In this document: in pieces, positions 38,616-48,429 of the stretch | Numbering within the stretch: position 1 is the first letter of the stretch | Layout of the letters: each line of letters opens with the position of its first letter | From: CAVQFD01 sp963724695 | Lineage (GTDB): Bacteria; Acidobacteriota; Vicinamibacteria; Vicinamibacterales; CAVVIG01 | Reading direction: 5' to 3' | DNA length: 64,000 bases | Assembly: GCA_963724695.1 (NCBI GenBank) | Contig: CAVRVW010000003.1 | Coordinates: forward strand, 1,002,660-1,066,659 | Translations under genes and position numbers: made by a program | The notes under the pieces: model-generated | What the model saw: the letters and a program-made list of their open reading frames with translations, nothing else | Databases searched by the model: none | What the model was told of the DNA's origin: nothing

Positions 38616-39971
38616 GTGCCGAAGCTCGTAGTCTTCCGCGGTGATGCTGTCGAGAAGGAAATCCGTCTCGCAAGAAAGCCGCTCCGCATCGGCCGGCACG
38701 AACGCAACGATGTCGTCCTCGACGATTCGGCGAACGGTGTGTCGAGATTTCACGCGGAGCTCCGCGTCGAGGGCGCGAACTACTTCATCGTCGATCTCGA
38801 GAGCAGGAACGGCATCTGGGTGAATGGCCGGCGCATCAAGGAAAAAGCCGCGCTCACGCCGGGTATTCCCGTCACGATCGGAGGGTTCGAGCTGACACTC
38901 GAAGACGATATCTCGGTCAGTGACGCCGAGACACCCGCGGCGCCGTTCAACCCGATCACTGTGGCCGACAAGCCAGCCGTCAGGAAAGAAGAGGCTGGCC
39001 GGCGTCAGTCCCAATCGCGCGCACCCGTGTCGTCTCTTTTCGCCAATCGACGCCAGGTTGCCCTTTGGGGCGGGGTCGGCGCCCTTCTACTCCTGGTCAC
39101 CGTCGGCACGTTCGGAGTAGTTCGCTACGTGACGCGCCCAGTGACCGTGGCCGTGGTTCCTGTACCGCAGGAGGTCCCGCCTCCACCGCCGCCGATTCCT
39201 GAGGCGCCCGTCGATCCAAACAAGGAGGTCATCGAGCAACATCTGCTGGCCGCACGCGCCCAGATCGACGCCCGCGACTACGAAGGCGCGGTGAATGAGC
39301 ACCTGCGGCCTGTGCTCGAGCTCGCTCCCGACAACGCGGACGCTCTCGCGATGAAACAGGAGGCCGATCAGGTCATCGCCGCGGCCGCGGCCGCGGCCGC
39401 AGCGGCGAAGAGCCCTGTCAAGCCGCCACCGCCCGCAGCCGACCCGGAGACGCCGGGTATCCCGCGCAGAGACGGCGAGTCGCAGGTCGAGTACCTCGCC
39501 CGAGTGAAACGCGTGCAAATAGAAATCGCTGACGGCAGGGCCAGCCTCGAAAAGAACGAGTTCGTGGCCGCTCTCAACCATTTCCGGAACGTCGAACGAG
39601 ATCAGCCTAAATACCAGGGCGTCGACGCGCTCATCGCCGAAACGACCGCAAGACAGCGTAAGGTGGTCGAAGACGATATCAAGAACGGACAGACGTACGA
39701 AGATTCAGGCAGGAAGCGCGACGCTCGTCTGTTTTATAGACACGCGCTAGACGCCGACCCGTCGGCCACCGTTGCCCGCAACAAGGAAACGGTCCTGAAA
39801 GCTCAGATGACCGAGGAAGCAAGCCGAATCGCGACCCGAGCTAGCACTGCGGCAAAGTTGAACCAGCGCGCGCAAGCCATTGAACTGTATCAGCAGATAT
39901 ACGATCTGATGCTGCCTGGCGATGAAGCCAAAGAAAACGCGGCGGAGAGGCTGAAGGAGCTGAAACGATGA
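38616..39971 (+). CDS. FHA-domain membrane protein with TPR-like C-terminus
   Basis: 451 residues from GTG 38616. N-terminal FHA domain: LRIGRHERNDVVLDD, SRFHAELRVE, LESRNGIWVNGRRI, the residues that bind phosphothreonine. One membrane helix at about residue 150 (ALWGGVGALLLLVTVGTFGV) followed by a Pro-rich linker (VPVPQEVPPPPPPIPEAPVD), an Ala-rich run and TPR-like helices to the end (DAKRDARLFYRHALDADP-like, QRAQAIELYQQIYDLMLPGD). Thus the phosphopeptide reader is cytoplasmic and the TPR part is on the other side. Its stop overlaps the next start (ATGA). Confidence 0.88.
   Translation: MPKLVVFRGDAVEKEIRLARKPLRIGRHERNDVVLDDSANGVSRFHAELRVEGANYFIVDLESRNGIWVNGRRIKEKAALTPGIPVTIGGFELTLEDDISVSDAETPAAPFNPITVADKPAVRKEEAGRRQSQSRAPVSSLFANRRQVALWGGVGALLLLVTVGTFGVVRYVTRPVTVAVVPVPQEVPPPPPPIPEAPVDPNKEVIEQHLLAARAQIDARDYEGAVNEHLRPVLELAPDNADALAMKQEADQVIAAAAAAAAAAKSPVKPPPPAADPETPGIPRRDGESQVEYLARVKRVQIEIADGRASLEKNEFVAALNHFRNVERDQPKYQGVDALIAETTARQRKVVEDDIKNGQTYEDSGRKRDARLFYRHALDADPSATVARNKETVLKAQMTEEASRIATRASTAAKLNQRAQAIELYQQIYDLMLPGDEAKENAAERLKELKR
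39379..39407 (+). repeat. GCCGCG simple repeat coding a poly-alanine run
   Basis: Repeated GCCGCG units encode ten consecutive alanines in the linker of the FHA protein. Likely a flexible or helical spacer; slippage-prone. Confidence 0.7.
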
Positions 39972-40568
39972 CTCTTCCAGGTTGGCGGCGACGACGCATC
40001 GTTTCGCGATCACTTGTCGTGTTGTGGACGGTGACGGCCACTACCGGTCTTGAGCGCCGGGCAGAACCCCTTCAAGTGGTTGACCGGCGGCGACAGGAGC
40101 GTCAAGTACATGACCTACAAGGATCCTGGAGGGCGCTTCGAGCTCGAGTATCCAACGAAGGACTGGCGGGTTTTGCCAAGCGGGGTCGGCTCGAGCCTGG
40201 TTTTCTCCCGATCGGATGGACCGTCGCTGTTCATCGACCGGACCACGATTGCCGAGGAATTGACGCCCGCAGAAGTCGACGCCCTCGCCGACATCGAAAT
40301 CACCACGCTGAAGGCGCAGCAGCCGACCGGCAAAGACTTCAAGTCCGAGATGCTCGAGGGCAAGTCGGGTCGCGGTGTCTTAGTCCGTTACTCGCGTCCG
40401 GGCGCCGAGACAGAGGCAGTCGTTCAGTACTCGATTCCCGTCAAGAAGGATCTGTACCGTCTGAGCGGCGTAATGCCGTCCAGGCTGCTCTCCAAGCATG
40501 AGTCGACGGTTATGCACATGATTCAGTCGTTCAAGGCTTCGGCGAGTCCGTCGACGACGAAAGACTGA
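39968..40568 (+). CDS. Secreted small protein of unknown function between two FHA genes, one frameshift
   Basis: ATG 39968 overlaps the stop of the FHA gene. The first 27 residues form a secretion signal (RRRRIVSRSLVVLWTVTATT), then one inserted base near 40047 shifts the frame; corrected, it reads VLSAGQNPFKWLTGG and continues for 170 residues. The body (RFELEYPTKDWRVLPSGVGS, LVFSRSDGPSLFIDRTTIAE, ALADIEITTLKAQQPTGKDF) resembles the PsbP/MOG1-like fold of small secreted proteins in its pattern of strands and 'YP..W' start. No catalytic residues. Probably periplasmic and functionally tied to the flanking membrane FHA proteins. Confidence 0.65.
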
Positions 40569-42059
40569 GGCGTTTCCTGAACGGCTCAGAACCACACACT
40601 CGCACTGGCACCGTTCCAGTACCGATCGTCAGCACTGGCGACGGACGCACCTTCCGGTTCTCGCGCCCGTTTTCGATCGGGCGCGATCGTAACTGCGATG
40701 TGCACATCGACGATCCGTCCGTCAGCCGCCGGCACGTCCTCGTGTCATTCGGCAACGCGCGCTGGAGAATCAGCGATCAGCAAAGCGGAAACGGCGTGTT
40801 CGTCGAGGACCGCCGCGTTGACAGCGTCTCAATCGATTCGGGCCTGACGATCCGGCTCGGTGCGTCGGGGCCCTCCCTCGAGTTCCAGGTTGAATCGCCG
40901 CATCAGCCGGCCGTCGAAGCAGCCGCCGTGCGGCGAGTCCCCAGCGAGACGATGATTGTCGCGGAGCGCTACTTCGGGTCAGGGCCCGGCGATGAAGTGG
41001 TGGGCGGCCGGACGATGATGATCCGGAAAGCCTTCCACAAGGTCCAGACGAGACAGAAACGCACCTACCAGGCGATCGTCGCCGTGCTGGTGGTGGTGGC
41101 GCTCGGTGCCGGAGGGTTTGCGTGGTACGGACAACGCCAATTGGCCCGCCAGGCGGCGCTGGCCGAGGACTTGTTCTACCAGATGAAGGCGCACGATGTG
41201 GAGATCGCCAACCTCGAGCGCCAGTTGCTCGCGTCGAAGAGCCCGGACAGCAAGAGTCAAGTGGAAGCGTACCTGGCACGCCGTCGCCAGATGCAGACCG
41301 CCTACGAGCAGTTCATCTCGGGACTGAACCTGTACGACCATCCACTAACACCGCAGGAGCAGCTGATACTGCGCGTGACGCGGCTATTCGGCGAATGCGA
41401 GATGGCTGCGCCGCCGGAGTATCTGGCGGAAGTCAACAGCTACATCCGGAAGTGGCAGACGACCGGCCGCTACGCGACGGCCGTGAACCGCGCCCACGAG
41501 ATGGGGTATGCGAAGCGGATCATCGAGGAATTCGAGCAGCAGGATTTGCCGGCGCAATTCTTCTATCTCGCCACTGCAGGAAAGCAGCTTCGACGAGGTG
41601 GCCAGCGGACCGCCGACACGCTACGGGATCGCCAAGGGCATGTGGCAGTTCGTGCCTCCCACGGCCGAGCGGTACGGCATGAAAGTCGGACCGCTCGCGG
41701 CCTATCGGCGCGCCGATCCTGCCGACGATCGCCACAAATGGGAGACCGCAACGCGCGCCGCCGCCGCCTACATCAAAGACATCTACGCGACCGACGCGCA
41801 AGCGTCGGGGCTGCTGGTGATGGCGGGTACAACTGGGGCGAGAACAGGGTCATCAACCTGCTGCGGACCATGCCGGCGAACCCGAAGGAACGCAACTTCT
41901 GGAAGGTCCTCGAGCGTCATCGCAATCAAGTCCCGAAGGAGACATACGACTACGTGCTGTCGATTGTCTCGGCGGCAGTGATTGGGGAAAACCCTCGCGC
42001 TCTTCGGCTTCAGCTTCGACAATCCGCTGGCGGTCGCAGAACGCCAGTCCGGAACCTGA
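40565..42059 (+). CDS. FHA domain - transmembrane - lytic transglycosylase fusion, frameshifted
   Basis: N-terminal FHA domain: FSRPFSIGRDRNCDVHIDD, SVSRRHVLVSFG, SDQQSGNGVFVEDRRV. One membrane helix near residue 175 (AIVAVLVVVALGAGGFAWYG), a coiled segment (YQMKAHDVEIANLERQLLAS), then an SLT-type muramidase domain: ALQESSFDEVASGP (catalytic Glu in ESSF), RYGIAKGMWQFVPPTAERYG, ETATRAAAAYIKDIY, YNWGENRVINLL. Frame jumps near 41573, 41826 and 41994. No ATG/GTG/TTG lies in frame before the FHA domain (the first GTG, at 40700, is inside it), so either CTG about 40565 is used or a further base error hides the start. Cytoplasmic phosphothreonine binding linked to a periplasmic peptidoglycan-cleaving enzyme is unusual. 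Confidence 0.78.
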
Positions 42060-42074
42060 AAACCGAATCGGGAA

Positions 42075-42833
42075 TCAGTTCTGGTTCGTCCCGGTGCTCG
42101 AACCGGTGTTGGACGGACGTGTCGCGACAAACGTGCACGGGCATCCGGGATACCCGGTCACGGTCCCGGTCCACGTCAACAAGGTTTCGTTGAGCGTGCC
42201 GCGGTAACTTACGACGAAGGGGTTTGGCGGCAGCGCCGGCGGCGCTGGCAGTGTGTCGAACGCGATGCCGACGTTGAGCGAACGCGGATTGGCGACGGCG
42301 CCCACGCCGGATCCCAACCCGAAGTTATTGGTGGAGTTAATCGTCGAGGAGACCGCCGTTGCGTTCTGAATGAGATTGATGCGGTCGTTGTCGAGCCCCG
42401 CGCCGTTGATGACTGCAGTCCACCGGGCCGTGATATCGCGAATCTGGACGGGCACCGACGAAGTCGCCACCGTGGCCTTCGAGTCCGTGACAGTGGCAAC
42501 TACGGTGAAATCACCGGTGAGGGCGTACACATGCGCGACTGAATTGCCGGCTCCCTCGGTGCCATCGCCGAACTTCCACGAAATCGTATACGGCGGAACC
42601 CCACCTGTCGGCGGAGTCGCGTGCTGGAATGTGATCACGGTTGCTGATGCGACACCGACTCCCGTCGGAGAAGCCGACGGAGTACCGGGTGTCAACGCAG
42701 GAGTGGGAGGAACGGGCGGCGTCGCCTGGGTGATGGTCACGATGCCCTCCGCCTGGCTCGGACCTCCGCCGCACGCGGAAAGAAGCACAGCAGCAGCCAC
42801 GGCGGCGATCGGCAATAGGTGGCGCACAGACAT
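42075..42833 (-). CDS. PKD-domain lipoprotein
   Basis: 252 residues. Lipobox signal (IAAVAAAVLLSAC-GGG). A Pro/Thr-rich linker (ATPPVPPTPALTPGTPSASP) leads to a PKD-type Ig-like domain with PPYTISWKFGDGTEG and VAHVYALTGDFTVVATVTDS. The C-terminal 120 residues are Asn/Thr-rich beta sequence with two cysteines (PGCPCTF). Envelope-anchored protein of unknown role. It converges on the FHA-transglycosylase gene with 15 bp between stops and lies 15 bp after the stop of... the outer-membrane-type gene upstream on the same strand, so both are probably one operon. Confidence 0.8.
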   Translation of the reverse strand: MSVRHLLPIAAVAAAVLLSACGGGPSQAEGIVTITQATPPVPPTPALTPGTPSASPTGVGVASATVITFQHATPPTGGVPPYTISWKFGDGTEGAGNSVAHVYALTGDFTVVATVTDSKATVATSSVPVQIRDITARWTAVINGAGLDNDRINLIQNATAVSSTINSTNNFGLGSGVGAVANPRSLNVGIAFDTLPAPPALPPNPFVVSYRGTLNETLLTWTGTVTGYPGCPCTFVATRPSNTGSSTGTNQN

Positions 42834-42848
42834 ATCCTCGGCGGTGAC

Positions 42849-44087
42849 CTAGAACGTCAGATCCAGACCGGCCATCGGCGTGACGGTGGCATGGAGCCCG
42901 TTATCGTGCAGCGCTATGAGCGCGTTGACCGAGAGCAGAAGCTTCGCCTTGATGTTCGCCTTCAGCCCCGGGGTCAGTGACAGCTTCGAAACTCCTTCGG
43001 GCAATGCAACCAGAGAACTGGACGCACTGGTTCCTGCCGGCAGCGTCGCGTCCGGTTTGAAACCGACCCGGCCTCCGCCCATGATGTTTGCGCCGAGCAG
43101 ATCGAGGAGGATCGTCACTTTCGGCGCGGCCTCCAACTCAAACCCCGCCGCATACTGAATCTGGTGTTGAGCGGTGACGGTGCTGTTCGCAGGGTTATCC
43201 GACTTCACGCTGACGCCGTCGCTCCAGTACTCGAAGCCGCCGTTGGCATGGGGCCGAAACTTTCCCCGCCCGCCCGACGCAATCAAGCTGATTGCCGTCC
43301 TGGTGACTCCGAGACCCCGAAGGTTCTGCTTGTCGCCGGTCGGGAAACGCATCGTAGCCATCACCGCCAGCCCACCGGGATCCGGCAGCCCGCTCCCGAA
43401 GGAGTAGAAGCGATACTTCACGAGACCGGCTACATCCCCCAGCCCTTTCGCAAGGTCGCTGCCCGTGCCGACCAGAATCGTCTGGCCATTGCCGTCCACG
43501 AGCGCGGAGGTCCCGTTGAATTTCAACGCGACAAGCGGAATATACGCTCCGAGATCGAGCCTGTCGGTCACACCCATTCGGGCGGCTATGACGACCGTCT
43601 TGGAGGAAAGGGTCAGATCGGCGGTGCCCGAGCGCCCGTTGGCCGCCACGGTTCCCGTTGACGAACGCAGCTGAAGGGCGTTCATCGAAAGATCATCCAG
43701 GTGCTGGAGATTCGAGTAGAGATAACTGACGCCGAGGCTGACGTTTCCTTCGCCCGCCGTCAACGCCCGCTCGGCGAACGCCGGCCCGAACGTGGTGGCC
43801 GTGCGTACCTGGAGGCCGGTGCTCGGATCGAGCCTGATGACGAAACCGCCTGAAGACGAGCCGAACGGCGCCGTCGCGACCGCGAGCTGAGTAGCCAGCC
43901 CGAGCGCCTCGCCAGCATGAGTAGCTCCGGTAGGGCGAACCAGTTGAATGATTGTGTTACCGAGCGTCAACTCGGGGATCGTCGTCGTAATCCCCGGGTT
44001 TGGGGGGGCTACCTGCGCATCGGCGGGAAGGTAAGAACCGACCACCAGCATCGCAGCCCAAACAGCAGACGCAGAGGATATCCTCAT
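42849..44087 (-). CDS. Outer-membrane beta-barrel protein (transporter-like)
   Basis: 412 residues from ATG 44087 (MRISSASAVWAAMLVVGSYL, signal peptide ending ADA); the open frame extends further but without signal. Alternating hydrophobic strands with glycine turns, for example VSLGVSYLYSNLQHLDDLSM, VVIAARMGVTDRLDLGAYIP, GLVKYRFYSFGSGLPDPGGL, AVMATMRFPTGDKQNLRGLG, and a terminal Phe after GLDLTF, the usual barrel sorting signal. The pattern 'RMGVTDRLDLG' and 'RFPTGD' occurs in MetA-like/phenol-pathway transporter barrels. Substrate unknown. Co-directional with the PKD lipoprotein (15 bp). Confidence 0.75.
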   Translation of the reverse strand: MRISSASAVWAAMLVVGSYLPADAQVAPPNPGITTTIPELTLGNTIIQLVRPTGATHAGEALGLATQLAVATAPFGSSSGGFVIRLDPSTGLQVRTATTFGPAFAERALTAGEGNVSLGVSYLYSNLQHLDDLSMNALQLRSSTGTVAANGRSGTADLTLSSKTVVIAARMGVTDRLDLGAYIPLVALKFNGTSALVDGNGQTILVGTGSDLAKGLGDVAGLVKYRFYSFGSGLPDPGGLAVMATMRFPTGDKQNLRGLGVTRTAISLIASGGRGKFRPHANGGFEYWSDGVSVKSDNPANSTVTAQHQIQYAAGFELEAAPKVTILLDLLGANIMGGGRVGFKPDATLPAGTSASSSLVALPEGVSKLSLTPGLKANIKAKLLLSVNALIALHDNGLHATVTPMAGLDLTF

Positions 44088-44242
44088 CGAACGGGACTCC
44101 GGCAATTGAACTAATGAGCTGCTTGCGAGAGAGCGTGGGCCTGTCTGTCGGCGCACCCGAACGCTTTCATCGTGCTGTCGAGCCGCAAGTTATCTCACCG
44201 ATAGACGGACCAAGTCAAGCGCAAGACGGGCGGATTTTCGCG

Positions 44243-46766
44243 CTATTTCGGCTTGACCTGGTAGTCCACATTGTCAATCCGCCAGGGACTTCGGGGGTCA
44301 GCTCGAAGCAGCTGGAAGGTCGCAATCAGTTCCTGAACGTCTGGCTTTGCCGACTGAAAAGTGTGGACGAAGACGCGCTTGGTTTCCGCCCGCACTTTCG
44401 CCGCTCCTTTGACCGCATCGAGCGCAAGGTATGTCGGCTCCCGCAATGGTGCACTGAACGGACTTGTACTTCGACTTGTTCAGCTGGATTTCGAGTGACC
44501 TCATGTCCGCCTTCGGGGTAGAGCTCCTTGCACAGCCGCAGGGTCGAGGGCCTCGAAGGCAGCGCAGAATGCCTTGAGCAATTCCACAATCTTTCCCTTC
44601 GCATACTCCTCATCTGTCGGCGGCTTTGCCACAGGCCCCTGTTCGGGAGGTGTACCACCTGATGACCCTCTCGCGGGGTTGACGGCGACGGTGTTGGAGG
44701 CGTCTGCGAAACTGGCGCTGTAGGTTGCGGCCCCGGTGTGCCCGGGGCACTCGGCGTTCCTCCACCGGTTGGTGGAGCTGGCGAGGGTCTCGAGGTTACT
44801 GGTCGCGGCGGAACAGGAGGCGCTGCGGCGATGACCTCGGCCGTGCGGGAGAACTTGGCGCTGCAGGTGCGTGGCACCGGCCATCTGCGTTTGGCCCAGC
44901 GGCGTGCAATCGCCGGTGAAACCCATGAAGGTGAAGCCGTCGTCAGCGGTTTGACGCAATTCGACTGGCACACCCTCGGGATGATTGGCTGAGCAGACGG
45001 TTCCCTTCGTCCCGCAAAGGATGTCGACACCCTCCAGTGTGCCGCCGGTGGGTACCGGCGAGATCGTCAATGGCTGAGTGGGGGCCGCCGGAGCAACGAC
45101 AACCGCTGCGAACGTCACGCTGCAGTTGCGAGGGCCGGTCATGATCGTTCGACCACCGGGCGCACAGTCGCCGACGTACTGCTCGAACGCAAAGCCTGAG
45201 TCTGCTTCAGGTCGTCAGCTCGACGATTTCGCCAGCCGGCCTTCTTGTCGTGCAATCGCTTCCTCGCGTGCCGCAATTGATGCCTGGTCCCGAAATGGTT
45301 CCGCCGACCGGCTTGGCAATGGTCAGGAGCTCGCCCGCTGGGCCGGAAACAAACATCCACACGGCCGCCGTCACGACAACGATCGCAAGAAACACAGCAG
45401 CTACCGCCACGATCGGCGTCCGATGGCGCTTCCAAAGAACCGGCAACTTCTGCAACGCCGGCTCCAACGACGCCATCAAGCGCTGCAGCGCCGGGGCCGC
45501 CTGCGGCTTTGGTGCGGAACTTTTCGGCGGCGCGGGATTTCGGGGGGGAACGTGCGCCTGCCTCGGCACATGCGCACTGGGCGGAACGATGATCGTGGGT
45601 GACGCATCGACCATCCCACCGGCCCCAACCGACGTGCCGACCATGGTCGGCGGCACAGGATCCAGCGACCGCGCAGTTGGCGGGATTGACGCGGTGGAGG
45701 GGCGCGGATCGAGTCCGGCCAGAAGAGAGCGGGCCTGAACGTGCGACGCGTCTTCCGCCAGGGCTTCGGCCGCGAATCGCCGGGCGGCCTCCATGCTGCC
45801 TTCCGCGAGCGCCGCGGCAGCGCGCTGGTACGCCGCCTCGGCCCGTGCCTGGTTGACCTTGCCTCTGGTCGGCAACGATTGAGGGGTCGGCCGGCGCACT
45901 GGAACCGCGACATCTTCCGGACCGAGCCGCGCGCGCACCCGCTCCAGCGCCCGCTCGAACGTCCCGGCATCCTGGAAACGCTTGTTCGGATCCTTTTTCA
46001 TGGCACGCTGGACGATCTCGTCGATTTCCGGATCGAGATCGGGCAGCAGCGTCGAAAGGCCAGCCGGCCGCGACTGGAGGACTTTCCGTTCGATGGCCCG
46101 TGTATTGGTGCCCTCGAAGGCAACCGTGTACGACAAGAGCTCGTAAAACACGGCGCCGACGGCAAAGATGTCGCTGCGGTGGTCGACATCACGGCCGTCG
46201 ATTTGCTCCGGCGACATGTAACCCGGCGTGCCGATGGTCATGTTGATCTGCGTCAACGGCACACCGACACGCGTCATCTTGTTGCTGCTTTCGGCGACGT
46301 GTGCGATGCCGAAATCAAGAATCTTGAGGTGGCCCTGCTGATCCACCATCAGGTTCGCCGGCTTGATGTCGCGATGAATGATGCCGGCTTCATGCGCGTG
46401 CGCCAGGCCGGCGCAGAGCTCCTCCATGAGCTTCAGCTTCTGCGACACCGGCAGCGGGGCGCGACGATGGATCACCTCGTCGAGGGTCTCGCCGCGCACG
46501 TACTCCATGACGATGAAGGGTGAGCCCTCGAATTCGCCGCTGTCGTAGATGTTGACGATGTTGGGTTGGTTGAGCGCGGCCAGGGCGCGCGCTTCGCGCC
46601 CGAATCGCTCACGAAGATCGACCGAATCGAGCGTCGCGTTCAGGACTTTGATGGTGACGAGCCGGCCGGTATTAGGGTCATGAGCGAGGTACGAGCTGCC
46701 CATGCCGCCCCGGCCGATGAGGCTCTTGATCTGATACCGGCCGATTAGAGTTGGCAGGGCAGGCAT
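44243..46766 (-). CDS. Transmembrane Ser/Thr kinase with two cysteine-rich InlB-like repeats and C-terminal NTF2-like region, frameshifted
   Basis: ATG 46766. Kinase domain: LIGRGGMGSSYLAHDPNTGR, VTIKVLN, IHRDIKPANLMV, ILDFGIAHVA, GTPGYMSPEQIDG. After a Pro-rich linker comes one membrane helix (TPIVAVAAVFLAIVVVTAAV, near residue 460). The intact frame stops at 45207, but the next frames continue coherent protein: two repeats of about 70 residues (VGGTISGPGINCGTRGSDC and GGTLEGVDILCGTKGTVC, each followed by a GFxF..VGDC-type block), a Pro/Thr linker, KPPTDEEYAKGKIVELLKAF, and a final domain ending WRIDNVDYQVKPK. Jumps near 45210, 44880, 44660, 44545 and 44435. I read one protein with an extracytoplasmic sensor. 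Confidence 0.75.
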
Positions 46767-46936
46767 CGTGCAAACCTCGGCATCCTAGCATGTTGACGGA
46801 GAATGCGGCCGGAAAGTCGGCGAGGTGGAACCGTCCAGAACCGCTCGTTTCCCCGTTCGTTGACAAGCTCTACGACGCCCGATAATCTGGGCCCGTTTTC
46901 GGGCATTCGGGTATTCGCAGTAGTGGAGCATCCTCT

Positions 46937-47710
46937 ATGAAGGACCGCGACGGCGTGCAGTCGCTCCTGGTACATCGGAAGCTCACACGGGCCATTACGG
47001 ACGCCGTGCGAGTGCAGATGACCGAGTATCTGAAGACCCTTGCGCCGCTCCTGCGCCCGAAAGCCATCCTCGGGGACTACGTCCAGGGCGGACCAAAAGA
47101 GCCCAGCCGTAAGTCCGACAAAGCGTTCGGCGACCTTCAGGCGCTGCTACGAAACGGTTGCGACCGCCAGACCGTACAATCTGCCGCGCGAGCTCACGAC
47201 ACCGCTCTCCTTCGCCAGCGTCGGCCTGGAAATTACGCCGCTCGACTACTACCACGAGGCCAAGTCGGGGTCCGACACGCCGCCGGATCAAGGTTCGCTG
47301 TCCGCTGACATGGGTGCTCACTTACGCCGACTACCCGCCGAACCGGCTTCAAGAGCTGATCGAGGCGAAGGCGCGATCCATCGAAGAGCTTCAGCGCTTC
47401 GTTCTCCACTATCTGGTGCTCCACGTCGCCACAAGAGCGAACCGACACTGACGCAGATCTTCGAATCGCTGCACTTTCCCCTGACCACGAGCAAGATGCC
47501 GCAGTTCGGCGATCTGCCGATCACGCGCATCGGCGTCCCCATTTCGACGATCCGGCCGTCCGACGCGGTGGTGATCGAGAGCGCCGAGATGACCGGCATG
47601 GACGCGTTCGAGGAGATCGTCAAGGTCGAGGACATCGCTGCGGCTTGCGCGATCCCTTGAAAGAACGCCTGCTCGAGATCACGCGTCAGCAGGCGCCCGA
47701 GCTGGTCTGA
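46937..47710 (+). CDS. Conserved-looking protein of unknown function at the T6SS border, frameshifted
   Basis: ATG 46937 (MKDRDGVQSLLVHRKLTRAI). With base corrections near 47150, 47285, 47345, 47435 and 47645 it makes a continuous protein of about 250 residues: YLKTLAPLLRPKAILGDYVQ, KSDKAFGDLQALYETVATA, PYNLPRELTTPLSFASVGLE, ITPLDYYHEAKSGSD, PLTWVLTYADYPPNRLQELI, FESLHFPLTTSKMPQFGDLP, VGVPISTIRPSDAVVIESAE-like, ending in LLEITRQQAPELV. No signal peptide or membrane segment. I do not recognise the family. It is divergent from the InlB-repeat kinase (170 bp) and converges on the small T6SS-linked genes. Confidence 0.6.
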
Positions 47711-47732
47711 GGCCTGCAGTCGCGGTTTCGGA

Positions 47733-48429
47733 TCACGATTTCTCAGCGAACGCGCTTTCCGGTAATAGCGCCCAATCGAATCCGGCGAGCCCCGTCTCGC
47801 GCTCGAGCGCGTCGAGCACTACCTGCTTCGAACGCGTCCGTCGAGGACAGCAGCCCTGCGACATCGCCATCGACGCCCGGCCGCAGGACTCCCTCGACGC
47901 CATTCGCCGCGAGCGACGCGGCGCGCTCGTCCAGTCGTCTCCAAACAGCGCCGAGCAGCGCCTCCTCATCGATGTCGGGTGGAGGCAGCATCGCGGGCCG
48001 GAGAGCAGCACGACTTGTCCCTGCATGCCACCACGGAAAGCCCGCATCGTCGAACAGATCGCAGCGCGATCTCGGGCCGCCGGGTCGACATCAAGCGTGA
48101 TGTTCGGGGATGTCCTCTCAGCTTCGCCACGATGCGTTCGCCGAAACCCTGCGTCCCGTCAGCGCGCGAACCAGCGTCGCCGTCACGACGTCGACCAGAC
48201 GCTCGTCGCGACCGGACTGACGGACGAGGAGAGAAAGGTGACGCGCGCAACGAGGTCAGCGCGCGCGCCAGCACGCGGGCCACTTCCTCCGGCACGCCGG
48301 CGTCATACCGGCTCGGTCGACTGCTGCCAGCCAATGAGGGTCAATCGACCGGTTGGCGGAGCGAAGCGGACCAAGCTGCCACTGCAGGCCGCGCGCGTCG
48401 CGGCAGACGAAGATGGACGTGTGCGTCAC
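47733..48429 (-). CDS. Hypothetical protein coupled to glycine-zipper protein, candidate immunity gene, frameshifted
   Basis: GTG 48429 overlaps the stop of the upstream gene (GTGA). Reconstructed protein of about 225 residues starts VTHTSIFVCRDARGLQWQLG and passes GVPEEVARVLARALTSLRA, LPPPDIDEEALLGAVWRRLD, ERAASLAANGVEGVLRPGVD and VVLDALERETGLAGFDWALL before the stop at 47733. At least five frame jumps. No signal or membrane helix, acidic and mostly helical. Translational coupling to a putative membrane-active effector makes it a candidate immunity or chaperone protein, an inference from position only. Confidence 0.45.
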
